DNA of 16,685 nt from Methanobacteriaceae archaeon (GCA_900766745.1 CAAFWR010000127.1:1-16685); one strand, 5' to 3'. Counted from the first letter of the stretch, positions 1-7,187 are shown. The notes: generated by a model not told the origin, from the sequence alone. Numbers and translations are program-made.

Positions 1-73
1 AGAAGACATAGAAGATTTCTGCGAATCAATATCAGCAGAAAACCAATTAGAACTCAACGTAACAATTTTTTAA
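1..73 (+). CDS. 3' end of an unidentified protein-coding gene
   Basis: The frame beginning at base 2 is open from the window edge to a TAA at 71-73 and encodes a 23-residue C-terminus, EDIEDFCESISAENQLELNV followed by TIF. The acidic, well-mixed composition reads like real protein rather than AT-rich noise. The gene enters from the left and converges on the DUF2207 gene at 244-1992. A run of A and T bases follows the stop. Too little is present to name a family; the remainder lies outside the window. Confidence 0.5.
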   Translation, partial: EDIEDFCESISAENQLELNVTIF

Positions 74-243
74 AAAAAATCATACATTGATCAAAATAAA
101 TAGTTTTGGCCAACACTCTAGTTCCAGTAGTTATTTTTTTAATCCATTAGTTAGTTCTTAATAATACCTGCTTTATGGATTGTAGGGTTCTGCATTCGTT
201 TTATGTCTTTTAATAGATTTATTTTAAAAAATAAAATAAGTGA

Positions 244-1992
244 TTAGAATGCTCCCCCTCCTCCACCACCAGACCCACCACCTATGCCGCCAACTCCACT
301 TCCTCCACCACTTTTGGAACTTGCAGCATAAAATGCATGAGATATGAATACAGGTCCTCCAAATTGGTTATAATAATGTAGATTATCATATTCATATGAT
401 TCAATGTCAAGTGCATCCATAGCTTTTTTAACTGCATCAGCATTACCTAATGCTGTTGCATATACTAAATATTTATTCCATATGCTTATTGATTCAGGAG
501 GACATTCTTTGATTAATGTAAAATCATTTAAAAATCTTTTAAAAGATTTCCATTTATAGAATTCATTTATTCCATCTTCTGTCCATCTACCGCCAATTCT
601 ATTAGGTAATGAAAATATAATAATGGCTATTACAATCAAAGCTAGTGAAATTATGTAATAAATAAGAGGAATACTTAGTTTAGAGTATATTAGGCTTATT
701 AAATATGAAATTGAAATAATTATTAGGACTATGGAGTAAAGTTTGAATCTTTTAGATCCTCCATCAATGAAATAATTTTTAATAGAAGGTTTAATTTCCT
801 CTTCATAATTATCCTTGATTTTATGCATGTTTTTATAAAAATCATAGCTTTGAGTATTATCTTTTAATGTATCTTTAATGGTGCTTAAATCGACTATTCC
901 ATCTTTTTCAAAGGGTTTAAGCAAGTCAACAATATCCTGTTCATATTTCTCCAGTTCAGTAGTATTAGTTGGTAGAACAAGCTTTAGAGTTTTTTCATCA
1001 ATATCTTTATCAGCTAATCTGATTTTTCCATCATTAATCATCTCCATAATCGCTGCTTGAATTCCATTACTTGACAATGAACCTACATTTGATTTTGTAG
1101 AAAACATAGCATCAACAAACATTGGATTTTTATCACTAGGAGGCTCATCTAAATATTCCATTTTGTTTTTGACTTTAGGCTCCCGCCCATATTTGATGTA
1201 AGTAATAACAGGATAAATTAAGGTTAGTGTTAACATTATTGGTATAATAAATTCAACAGTTTTTTCAAAATTTACCTTATCCTGATAATTTTCTTGTATC
1301 TCTACAATTTCATCATAGGCAGTTGCATTTATATGTTTGGCATTGACTGGATTTGAGAAATCAGAAAGGGGAATAACTGCCCTAACTTCGATATAATCAT
1401 TTGGTGATACGCAATTGCTGTGAATATTTAATATGTTATTATTCCAACTTTGATTAAGTGATATTCCTGCTGGATTAACCCAATACTCAACCTCTCCATT
1501 ACTAGGGAACCGTACATGTGCATTGAAATCATTGATTCTTTGATCCCAATTTTCACCTACCACTTTAAATTGAAGTTCTCCAATATCATTATAAACTTTT
1601 GTAACATTTGCCATATCATAATTATAATGTATTCGAACTGATTTATTAGAAATTGGCTCTGATAATTCTTTATCAGCATATAAATATACCTTAAGTGTTA
1701 CTACACCATCTTCATTTGTTGGTTCAAGTTTTGTGTAGGCGCCATCTGCATAGACATATAAATTTTCAATTGATTCGCCTTCTTTTAAAGGAATTTCTCT
1801 ATAGACTCCATTATACTGTCCTTTAAAATTATAAACATATGATTCATTAATGGATAAAAGACCATCATCTTTTACATCAACAAAAACATCTGCAGAATTA
1901 ATTACATAAAATCTATCAGCTGCAAATGTTGTTGGGAGTGCTGATATTAAAAAGATAAGGACTAAAAAAATAGAAATAATTTTATTATTCAT
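244..1992 (-). CDS. DUF2207 membrane protein with Gly-rich C-terminus
   Basis: This 582-residue protein has the standard DUF2207 architecture. A signal peptide covers about residues 1-24, ending TTFA before ADRFYV. An extracytoplasmic domain of about 215 residues follows. A membrane segment lies near 246-266, directly followed by the YGREPK motif typical of the family. A cytoplasmic helical region with the conserved PP-S-NP pattern comes next. Two further membrane segments lie near 416-465, followed by a conserved block with the pattern RWTEDG-EFYKWKSFKRFL and LVYATALGNAD. The tail is almost pure glycine and ends GGGGGGAF, as in many relatives. The biochemical function of the family is unknown; a role in the envelope is likely from topology. 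The start at 1992 is favoured because the signal peptide begins there and a weak GGTG precedes it. A TATA-like box lies about 40 bp upstream, and a 37-bp element shared with the next gene lies 75-111 bp upstream. Family assignment is confident; role is not. Confidence 0.9.
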   Translation of the reverse strand: MNNKIISIFLVLIFLISALPTTFAADRFYVINSADVFVDVKDDGLLSINESYVYNFKGQYNGVYREIPLKEGESIENLYVYADGAYTKLEPTNEDGVVTLKVYLYADKELSEPISNKSVRIHYNYDMANVTKVYNDIGELQFKVVGENWDQRINDFNAHVRFPSNGEVEYWVNPAGISLNQSWNNNILNIHSNCVSPNDYIEVRAVIPLSDFSNPVNAKHINATAYDEIVEIQENYQDKVNFEKTVEFIIPIMLTLTLIYPVITYIKYGREPKVKNKMEYLDEPPSDKNPMFVDAMFSTKSNVGSLSSNGIQAAIMEMINDGKIRLADKDIDEKTLKLVLPTNTTELEKYEQDIVDLLKPFEKDGIVDLSTIKDTLKDNTQSYDFYKNMHKIKDNYEEEIKPSIKNYFIDGGSKRFKLYSIVLIIISISYLISLIYSKLSIPLIYYIISLALIVIAIIIFSLPNRIGGRWTEDGINEFYKWKSFKRFLNDFTLIKECPPESISIWNKYLVYATALGNADAVKKAMDALDIESYEYDNLHYYNQFGGPVFISHAFYAASSKSGGGSGVGGIGGGSGGGGGGAF

Positions 1993-2029
1993 TGAAAAAC
2001 ACCGTTATATCAAAATAAAATGTGTGGTT

Positions 2030-2037
2030 CTATATAC
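2030..2037 (-). promoter_or_regulatory. TATA-like box for the DUF2207 gene
   Basis: On the minus strand this reads GTATATAG inside GGAGTATATAGAACC. A transcription start about 25 nt downstream would leave a leader of roughly 15 nt before the ATG at 1992, containing the weak GGTG ribosome binding site. This is inferred from spacing only. Confidence 0.4.
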
Positions 2038-2066
2038 TCCAAATCTCTACTCTTATTGTATTAATA

Positions 2067-2103
2067 GCTAAAAAATAAGTGCACATATTAAATGAAGAAA
2101 AAC
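2067..2103 (-). repeat. Copy 1 of a 37/38-bp upstream element with palindromic core
   Basis: This 37-bp stretch is identical to 3023-3060 except for one extra G in the second copy. It includes AATAAGTGCACATATT, a 16-bp near-perfect palindrome with a single symmetric mismatched pair. It lies 75-111 bp before the DUF2207 start codon, in the spacer behind the 2147-2995 gene. The placement of both copies upstream of minus-strand membrane-protein genes suggests a shared operator or promoter element rather than coding remains, since the two copies have different open frames. Confidence 0.7.
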
Positions 2104-2146
2104 TTATTAACTATAATTCTATTTAATTAAGTTGTTTTCTTTATGA

Positions 2147-2995
2147 TTATTTCCATATGTCTTTGTATTTCTTTACAGTTATAATGGCGAGTATTATTCC
2201 TATAATACAGTAAATTATGCCTTTAGGATTAAAATGGATTATTTGTGTACCAATTCCAAGTAATGGTTTTTGAGCCAAAAATGCGAATATCACAAATAAC
2301 ACAGCAACAGAACCTAAAAATGCAATACAACCTTTTTTAGTTCTAATTTCCAATGGAAAGATACTATTAAATTTATCTGGAAAAAGCAATATTAACTGGA
2401 ATAAGAAAACAATAACAATCCAAATTAAATTACCATAACCATCAATATTCCTAAATCCAATAAAATAACCATACAAACCAATAAATAAACTTAAAGTCCA
2501 ATATGATCCTGTTTGATAACCATAAACAATCTTGTCTCCTAAATAACAGCTACTATCACTAAAAACATCATGTCTTAAATATAATCCAATTCCAGGTACA
2601 ATAAATGATAAAGTTAACCCTAAAGCCAATACTACTTTATCCAATATTAAACCAAACATTAAAAAAAATACAAACACACCAGGACTATATAAAAGATACA
2701 TTAATGCTGCAAATTGACAGCTACTAACAGGAAATCCCTTAATTTCAGACTCAACTGGAAATTTCTTAGTTATCTTATCATAAAAAATAACCCTAACCAA
2801 AGAAGCTAAAATTATCAAATTTGAAGAAATAGGATATAATAAAATACGCCAATTTAAGAAAGGATACCCTAAAATACATATAATTGTAGAAAATATATTA
2901 GTTGTTACCAAAATAAACAAACAATGTATGAACTTTTCTTTTTTAGTAAGTTCATCTGGATTAATAACCCTATAGATTTTTTCAAAATCCATCAT
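2147..2995 (-). CDS. Orphan polytopic membrane protein
   Basis: This 282-residue protein is almost entirely hydrophobic. About eight membrane segments can be drawn, near residues 23-44, 51-71, 97-118, 120-140, 163-181, 189-205, 222-241 and 257-274, joined by short polar loops. The N-terminus (MMDFEKIYRVINPDELTKKE) is charged and probably cytoplasmic; the C-terminus is basic. No transporter signature, catalytic motif or known family was recognised. AGGAG on the minus strand (complement of 3001-3005) sits 5 nt before the first ATG and 8 nt before the second, so either of the two adjacent Met codons could be used. The gene is monocistronic-looking: 154 bp separates it from the DUF2207 gene. It shares the 38-bp upstream element with that gene, here only 28-65 bp from the start codon, which hints at common regulation. 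Confidence 0.75.
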   Translation of the reverse strand: MMDFEKIYRVINPDELTKKEKFIHCLFILVTTNIFSTIICILGYPFLNWRILLYPISSNLIILASLVRVIFYDKITKKFPVESEIKGFPVSSCQFAALMYLLYSPGVFVFFLMFGLILDKVVLALGLTLSFIVPGIGLYLRHDVFSDSSCYLGDKIVYGYQTGSYWTLSLFIGLYGYFIGFRNIDGYGNLIWIVIVFLFQLILLFPDKFNSIFPLEIRTKKGCIAFLGSVAVLFVIFAFLAQKPLLGIGTQIIHFNPKGIIYCIIGIILAIITVKKYKDIWK

Positions 2996-3022
2996 TAATA
3001 CTCCTTTTAAGCCATATCAAGT

Positions 3023-3060
3023 GCTAAAAAATAAGTGCACATATTGAAATGAAGAAAAAC
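3023..3060 (-). repeat. Copy 2 of the 37/38-bp upstream element
   Basis: This is the second copy of the element at 2067-2103, in the same orientation, with one inserted G. On the minus strand its T-rich end (TTATTTTTTAG) lies about 35 bp before the ATG of the 2147-2995 gene. It could therefore act as a weak TATA box, with the GTGCAC palindrome just upstream as a regulator site. That role is inferred. Confidence 0.7.
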
Positions 3061-3250
3061 CCTTTACAAATTATTTTACCTCCATTTTTATTAAATTTTA
3101 ACATTATAAATACTCATATTGCATTCATATTATTTATATTTGATTATGTTTAAAGTATATTTGATAAATGTAAATTACTTCGTTGTTTCTTTATTATTTC
3201 TGTATTTCTTTCATATTTATAAGACTCTTTAAAAAAATTCTGTGCTTTAG

Positions 3251-3762
3251 TTTTTAAAAGAAAATCTAAGATATAAGCATGTTAAATCTATTACAACTGA
3301 TGGATATCCATATTATAAAAAAATACTATGTAAATTAGGTATTAAACATTAATTATGCATATTCCACAGAGGACAAGAGATAAACAGAGAGATATCCCAA
3401 TTCATTAAAGAAAACAAACTATCTGCAGCCGAACAATGGATGAAAAATAAGATATATTAAATATATTCAATTTTAACAATCCAAAAGAAACCCGAAACAA
3501 ATTAAATAAATTAATCAAACGAAAAAGCTATTTACACCCTTCATTAAATCAAATATCCTATTAAAAATCAGAGACTACTTCAAACATTACACATTATTCC
3601 TCGAAATAAAAATATAGCACCAACACTAATCAAATTGAAAAATCCTTCTTAAAAACAATGTCTAAAAGCATTAAAAAGATTTATAACATTTTTAAAGGAA
3701 TCAAAAGCAGAATACAAATCAACACACAAAGATGGATAAGGGGAAACAAAATAAAATACTAA
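3251..3762 (+). pseudogene. Decayed DDE-type transposase
   Basis: Three reading frames together give a transposase-like protein. The frame at 3251 reads KHVKSITTDGYPYYKKILC, then LGIKH, an in-frame TAA exactly where a Gln codon (CAA) would fit, then LCIFHRGQEINREISQFIKE. The TDGYPYY stretch resembles the region of the second catalytic Asp in DDE transposases, followed by the usual LGxKH(Q)LCIFH block. After a TAA at about 3460 the frame shifts, and homology-like text continues to a C-terminus reading SFLKTMSKSIKKIYNIFKGI and QINTQRWI, ending at TAA 3760-3762. The N-terminal part and terminal inverted repeats were not found. At least one nonsense change and two frameshifts make it non-functional. 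The exact IS family was not resolved; relation to insertion sequences common in Methanobrevibacter is a guess. Confidence 0.75.
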
Positions 3763-3936
3763 GCTGGAATTTTGAAAATGCTCATGGTTCCTTTAAGTAA
3801 AAACTTTATAAATGATAATGTACATATCATGTATATATCACTTAGATATCTTAATTTAACAATCAATACTCAATATGATAACTGGAATCAATATTTTTAA
3901 TCGTTACGGATATTTATGGAATTGAGCAATTTAAGA

Positions 3937-3945
3937 GATATAAAA
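3937..3945 (+). promoter_or_regulatory. TATA-like box for the zinc-ribbon gene at 4000
   Basis: GATATAAAA lies about 55-63 bp before the ATG at 4000. A start about 25 nt downstream would give a leader of roughly 30 nt containing a GGAG about 10 nt before the start codon. An alternative TATA box, TTTATAAAT at 3805-3813, would leave a leader of more than 150 nt. Confidence 0.4.
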
Positions 3946-3999
3946 TGTTTTTTTCTAGATGAAATTAGAACTGAATAATATTAATGGAGTTTTTATAAA

Positions 4000-4479
4000 A
4001 TGTATTGTCCTAAATGTGGTACAGAGAACAATAATAATTCAAAGTTCTGCGAAAACTGCGGAGCAAAAATTGTTGCAGATAATAGTCCTAGCAATGAAGT
4101 AAGTTTAAATTCAAATAATTATAACGAATCAAGTTACGATACCTTTTATGATGTGGAACATCGCAAGACATGTTTTGATCCTGAATTAAGAATACTTAAA
4201 CAAAGAATTATGAATGCTAATGATGTCGATGAATTGGAATATCTAAAAATAACTAATGAAAAGAAATATTGGTGGAGTAGCATTCTTCTTTGCGGTCTTT
4301 TTTATGGAATTAACGGAAAAGTAGGTAAAATGATTATTTCATGGTTACTATCTGCAGTTACCTTGGGAATTTATTATCTTTACTTAATTTACACTAGCTA
4401 TAAAGATGAGGAAGCATTCAATAATGAAATGGAGAGATATATCCTAAAAAGAAAAAAGGAATTAAATGCTAATCACTAA
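4000..4479 (+). CDS. Zinc-ribbon membrane protein
   Basis: The protein has 159 residues. The N-terminus is a classic zinc ribbon with Cys3, Cys6, Cys17 and Cys20 (CPKC ... CENC), expected to bind one zinc ion. A polar Asn/Ser-rich linker spans about 25-55. A short helical segment follows, including a possible coiled region near 61-88. Two hydrophobic stretches near 91-104 and 110-135 follow, with a glycine turn (YGINGKVGK) between them. That pattern is reminiscent of TM2-like domains, though the typical TM2 motif is not fully present. The C-terminus is charged. The ribbon therefore probably sits in the cytoplasm on a membrane hairpin. No enzymatic motif is visible. It is one of four zinc-ribbon reading frames within 3.2 kb, but it is separated from the others by the RNA locus and a regulator gene. 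Confidence 0.85.
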   Translation: MYCPKCGTENNNNSKFCENCGAKIVADNSPSNEVSLNSNNYNESSYDTFYDVEHRKTCFDPELRILKQRIMNANDVDELEYLKITNEKKYWWSSILLCGLFYGINGKVGKMIISWLLSAVTLGIYYLYLIYTSYKDEEAFNNEMERYILKRKKELNANH

Positions 4480-4559
4480 TGAAAAATCTGATTTTTTAAA
4501 ACAACAAAAAAAATCTAAAACCCCTTATAATTCATGATAGAACCCCAATTGTAGGTAGG

Positions 4560-4567
4560 TTTATATA
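4560..4567 (+). promoter_or_regulatory. TATA box of the tRNA-Met / RNase P RNA unit
   Basis: TTTATATA is a consensus archaeal TATA box, 51-58 bp before the mature tRNA 5' end at 4618. Transcription would begin near 4590, leaving a short 5' leader to be removed by RNase P. No comparable box was seen between the tRNA and the RNase P RNA. Confidence 0.6.
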
Positions 4568-4617
4568 CAATAATATATAATATAGTATATTGTAGTTTTA
4601 ATTACTATTTTTCTTAT

Positions 4618-4692
<75 letters not shown>

Positions 4693-4712
4693 CTTAACTT
4701 TATTTTTAATAA

Positions 4713-5008
4713 TTATGGCAAGTTAAAGGCAGCTGTTGGTTTTTTATAAAACTAAGGAAACTCCGCCCATCATTACAGACTATGATGTTTAAAGACATAT
4801 GCTGAGAGGCATGACAATGGAGCAGAAACGACACGGCTTTAGATGGTTGACTATGATATTTAATTGAGGACATTTAAAGAGTTGGTGAAACGGCCATTCC
4901 ATAGGATGCAAGAACAAAAATATGCCAATGATGAACTGTTCTAGGCAAGGTAGTTCGCTAAGATGAATGCTGTTAAACAGAAGGTGGGTTACTCTTAACA
5001 GGCCATAA
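4713..5008 (+). ncRNA. rnpB: Archaeal RNase P RNA
   Basis: This is the catalytic RNA of RNase P, which removes 5' leaders from tRNA precursors. The universally conserved regions are visible in order: GGAAACTCCGCCCATC at 4756-4771, which forms one strand of the P4 core; GGTGAAACGG at 4884-4893; AGATGAATG near 4961-4969; and ACAGAAGGTGGGTTAC at 4977-4992, the partner strand of P4. The ends are set by the P1 stem, TTATGGC at 4713-4719 pairing with GCCATAA at 5002-5008. The size of about 296 nt is normal for a type A archaeal RNA. The spacer after the initiator tRNA is only 20 nt and holds no obvious promoter. This suggests a dicistronic tRNA-RNase P RNA precursor, in which the RNase would process the transcript that contains its own RNA. 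Confidence 0.93.
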
Positions 5009-5015
5009 AAAAATC

Positions 5016-5056
5016 ATGTGGATTATCAACAGATAATCTCTCTTGGTAATCTACAT
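5016..5056 (+). other. Strong hairpin immediately after RNase P RNA
   Basis: ATGTGGATTATCAA (5016-5029) pairs with TTGGTAATCTACAT (5043-5056) to give a 14-bp stem with two G-U wobbles and a 13-nt loop. It begins 7 nt after the end of P1 of RNase P RNA, behind an A-run. It may be a processing or 3'-end stabilising signal or a small separate RNA. It is not followed by the T-tract expected of an archaeal terminator. Confidence 0.55.
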
Positions 5057-5277
5057 ATTATTAATTCTTATCTAAAACTATTTTCTAGATAGTTACTAAT
5101 TAAACATAATCATTATAAAAAAATTACAATAATGCTTTCAACGAAATTTTCATTAATACTTATTCGTTAGATATTATCAGAATAGGAAAAAGAGATTAAG
5201 AATTTATTCAAAATATTCTTTGTTAATATAATAGCTATACATTCCTTCTGTTCTTGGGATAGTTGATAATTGTATTT

Positions 5278-5556
5278 TTATTTTAGTTTTTCTAGTATTT
5301 TTAGGCCTAGGTCTGTGCATTTGTATAGTCTGCCTTTGGAAACTGATTCGTTTAGACATATGACTAATCCTTTATTTTTTAAATCTCTTAGTGCGTTAGA
5401 GACTTGTGATGATGTTAAACCAGTTTCTTTACTGATGTTTGATGGAAATTTGTATTCTTCATCACCAATGGCTTGGATTGTCTTTTTTCTAGCTGATGAT
5501 ACTTCTAAATAGCCAACTATGGCCCATAATTCTTTTTCAGATATATCATTATTCAT
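5278..5556 (-). CDS. Small winged-helix transcriptional regulator
   Basis: This 92-residue protein is a single winged helix-turn-helix domain of the archaeal MarR/ArsR-like type. A first helix covers about residues 6-18. The helix-turn-helix lies at about 38-62, with ISKETGLTSSQVSNALRDL containing the turn and recognition helix. The wing (KGLVICLNES ... GRLYKCTDLG) spans 62-83, and a closing helix runs to the end. No ligand or metal site is visible, so the signal sensed is unknown. There is no ribosome binding site in the expected place; with a TATA box about 35 nt upstream the leader would be short. The gene is divergent from the 5737-7187 cluster across a 180-bp spacer, so local or self control is plausible but unproven. 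Confidence 0.85.
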   Translation of the reverse strand: MNNDISEKELWAIVGYLEVSSARKKTIQAIGDEEYKFPSNISKETGLTSSQVSNALRDLKNKGLVICLNESVSKGRLYKCTDLGLKILEKLK

Positions 5557-5573
5557 TATATATTCATTTATTT

Positions 5574-5591
5574 AACATAAACTACAATGTT
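5574..5591. promoter_or_regulatory. Possible operator (AACAT-N8-ATGTT)
   Basis: An inverted repeat with 5-bp arms, AACAT at 5574-5578 and ATGTT at 5587-5591, lies between the putative TATA box and the start of the winged-helix gene. Its position would suit autorepression. The arms are short and the region is very AT-rich, so chance is possible. Confidence 0.25.
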
Positions 5592-5598
5592 ATATATC
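5591..5598 (-). promoter_or_regulatory. TATA-like box for the winged-helix gene
   Basis: On the minus strand this reads GATATATA, 35-42 bp before the ATG at 5556. The predicted transcript would start about 10-15 nt before the start codon, consistent with the absence of a clear ribosome binding site. Confidence 0.4.
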
Positions 5599-5664
5599 AA
5601 ATCACTTAATATTATTTTTGAATTATTTTGAATTTACTTTATATATACTTTAATTATTCACAAC

Positions 5665-5673
5665 TTTTATATA
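5665..5673 (+). promoter_or_regulatory. TATA box for the 5737-7187 cluster
   Basis: TTTTATATA lies 64-72 bp before the ATG at 5737. A start near 5695 would leave a leader of about 40 nt ending in the ribosome binding site AGGTGA. Several other TATA-like words occur nearby, so the exact choice is uncertain. Confidence 0.4.
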
Positions 5674-5736
5674 ATATATATTAACAAATTATATACTATA
5701 CAATAACTATTTAATTAATTTTTTAGGTGATAATTC

Positions 5737-6180
5737 ATGATTGTTCGTAAACTAAACTTTCTAACACTTTCTGAAGGTTATGATAAAATATCCATCAGCA
5801 TATATGATGGAAAGAAAATTAATGCAGTTTATCTTAAAAATAAAGGATATTGTGTTTATGTTGATGGTAAAGAGGATGAAATGTTTTTAATTAATACAAA
5901 ATTAACTCCAGAAGAATTCAAATCAGAAGAAAATGCTAGCGATAAAGAAGATTTTATTAATCTTATTAAAATATTATTGGATCAGATATATGGGGATACT
6001 GATATTCCAGAATATGAAAAAGAACATCATGAATTTGTATTCTTAAAAATTATGGATCTGTTTAACACAAAAGATGTTGAAATAATAGATAAAGATTCAG
6101 AATTATATAAAACTATTGAATTAGGATTTATAAGATTTGATATTGAATTATTAAAGCTCAATAATTCTGGTTGTAATTAA
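5737..6180 (+). CDS. Orphan acidic protein
   Basis: This protein of 147 residues has no recognised family. Residues 1-50 look beta-rich (KISISIYDGKKINAVYLKNK, then GYCVYVDGKEDEMFLINTKL). Residues 55-105 are acidic and probably helical. The last 40 residues return to short strands. There is no signal peptide or membrane segment, so it is probably cytoplasmic. The start is supported by AGGTGA, with GGTGA ending 6 nt before the ATG. The stop codon overlaps the next ATG (TAATG at 6178-6182), a sign of translational coupling to the small zinc-ribbon reading frame that follows. It is the first gene of a cluster otherwise made of zinc ribbons, so a role as their partner is possible but unsupported by any motif. 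Confidence 0.75.
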   Translation: MIVRKLNFLTLSEGYDKISISIYDGKKINAVYLKNKGYCVYVDGKEDEMFLINTKLTPEEFKSEENASDKEDFINLIKILLDQIYGDTDIPEYEKEHHEFVFLKIMDLFNTKDVEIIDKDSELYKTIELGFIRFDIELLKLNNSGCN

Positions 6181-6278
6181 TGGTTAATTGTCCAGTTTGT
6201 GGGAATATTGTATATGGTGAAAAAGTTTGCCCAAATTGCGGCTCGAAATCAGAAATATGGATTTTACCTCTGAGGTAA
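6180..6278 (+). CDS. 32-codon zinc-ribbon microprotein or gene fragment
   Basis: Starting at the ATG that overlaps the preceding stop codon, this short frame encodes MVNCPVCGNIVYGEKVCPNC plus 12 more residues, ending IWILPLR. It contains one complete four-Cys ribbon (CPVC ... CPNC) with spacing like that of its neighbours. Two explanations fit. It may be a genuine coupled microprotein. Or it may be the first half of a double-ribbon gene whose second half (6257-6453) is now in another frame. The last seven residues do not look like a natural tail, and the ATG of the following relic lies inside it, which favours the second reading. Confidence 0.5.
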   Translation: MVNCPVCGNIVYGEKVCPNCGSKSEIWILPLR

Positions 6279-6453
6279 AATGTCCTACTTGTGGATATGA
6301 AGTTGGGAAAATGATTTTTGTCCAAATTGTGGATTAAAGATAACCAAAATTAAATACAATAACGGAAATAGCGATAATAATGGTGCTGTTGATGATGAAA
6401 CAACAACAGATAATGCTTTTAAAAAAGATGAGAAATCGTTTGTCTTCATTTAA
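6257..6453 (+). pseudogene. Frameshifted zinc-ribbon gene relic
   Basis: The frame at 6257 encodes MDFTSEVKCPTCGYEVGKM and then leaves the ribbon. One base over, the text resumes as DFCPNCGLKITKIKYNNGNS and continues to a TAA at 6451-6453. Alignment with the intact paralogue at 6486, which reads GYESEESNFCPNCGSKI, shows the relic is exactly one base short between GGATATGAA and TTTTGTCCA (14 instead of 15 bases). A single-base deletion near 6310-6325 therefore explains the break. The acidic, Asn/Thr-rich tail resembles the linker of its neighbours. No ribosome binding site precedes it, so it was probably joined to the upstream ribbon at 6180. A sequencing error must be excluded. Confidence 0.65.
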
Positions 6454-6485
6454 ATTTTATTTTTATAATATTAGAGGAGATATAC

Positions 6486-7187
6486 ATGGTTAAATGTTCT
6501 AATTGCGGATATGAATCTGAAGAAAGTAATTTTTGTCCAAATTGTGGATCAAAAATAATTAAATCTGATTTTTCCACTCAAAAGAATGCTGATAATAACA
6601 TGGAACCAAACAGAAGTTATGATATTGAATCACAAGACATTAACTTTAATGGGGATGAAGATTTAGTTGATGAGATAATGGATGCCGATTATGAAATCTC
6701 AGGTAAAATAACTGAGGCATTAGGTAAAAGTAAAACAGTCAATAAAATTTCTGATAAATTTTCATCTTTTAATTATAATGCTAAAAATGATGATAACAGT
6801 ACTGGTGTGGAAATCAATAGAAAATATTTTGAAAAATTTGAACCTGAATTCCTCGAGGTATTAGATTCAATTGATGATAAACTTGTAAAAGCGGTTCTTC
6901 TGTGTGAAAGAAATAGTATGGGAGTTAGTGCAAACTTAATTCTTACTGCAGCAGCTATGATTTACACTCCTACAAAAGAGATGTCTCATGATGAAGCAAT
7001 ATCTTTTTATCAGGATATGGTAAACAGGATTGTAGCAGAAATTGATGAAGAAAAACAAAAGAGCACCTTCGATGAAGAGGAGTTTTACAAAAGAAAAGCT
7101 AAAAAGATTTATTCAAACAATGCAGCTATTTTAATTCCAAGATCATTAAAGAAATTTAAGAAAAATCGGGATAATCGTTTTTATTAA
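6486..7187 (+). CDS. Zinc-ribbon protein with helical C-terminal domain
   Basis: The protein has 233 residues. Cys4, Cys7, Cys17 and Cys20 form an N-terminal zinc ribbon (CSNC ... CPNC). An acidic, Asn/Asp-rich low-complexity linker covers about 25-110. A charged helical domain of about 120 residues then follows (FEKFEPEFLEVLDSIDD ... VLLCERNSMGVSANLILTAA ... EMSHDEAISFYQDM), ending in a very basic tail (SLKKFKKNRDNRFY). There is no signal peptide or membrane segment, so it is probably cytoplasmic. The C-terminal domain was not recognised; the basic tail could bind nucleic acid. The start is secure, since GAGGAGAT lies just upstream of the ATG. A hairpin plus T-tract terminator follows at 7245, making this the likely last gene of the cluster that begins at 5737. 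Confidence 0.85.
   Translation: MVKCSNCGYESEESNFCPNCGSKIIKSDFSTQKNADNNMEPNRSYDIESQDINFNGDEDLVDEIMDADYEISGKITEALGKSKTVNKISDKFSSFNYNAKNDDNSTGVEINRKYFEKFEPEFLEVLDSIDDKLVKAVLLCERNSMGVSANLILTAAAMIYTPTKEMSHDEAISFYQDMVNRIVAEIDEEKQKSTFDEEEFYKRKAKKIYSNNAAILIPRSLKKFKKNRDNRFY

Noticed and set aside
74..243. Spacer between the partial gene and the DUF2207 gene
   Set aside because: It contains A/T tracts that may terminate both convergent genes, but no specific hairpin or other feature could be supported.
878..1060. 60-codon plus-strand frame
   Set aside because: It lies wholly inside the DUF2207 gene on the opposite strand, has no ribosome binding site, and its Ser-rich composition is a shadow of that gene.
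5060..5270. Possible small RNA between RNase P RNA and the winged-helix gene
   Set aside because: Beyond the hairpin at 5016-5056 only weak AT-rich stems were seen (such as AACTAT/ATAGTT near 5080), with no promoter or conserved motif.
5203..5277. Minus-strand stretch reading LSTIPRTEGMYSYYINKEYF just after the winged-helix gene
   Set aside because: It looks somewhat protein-like, but it has no start codon, overlaps the end of the regulator gene in another frame and is short; chance cannot be excluded.
5270..5512. 80-codon plus-strand frame over the winged-helix gene
   Set aside because: The minus strand encodes a clear helix-turn-helix domain here; the plus frame has no family features.
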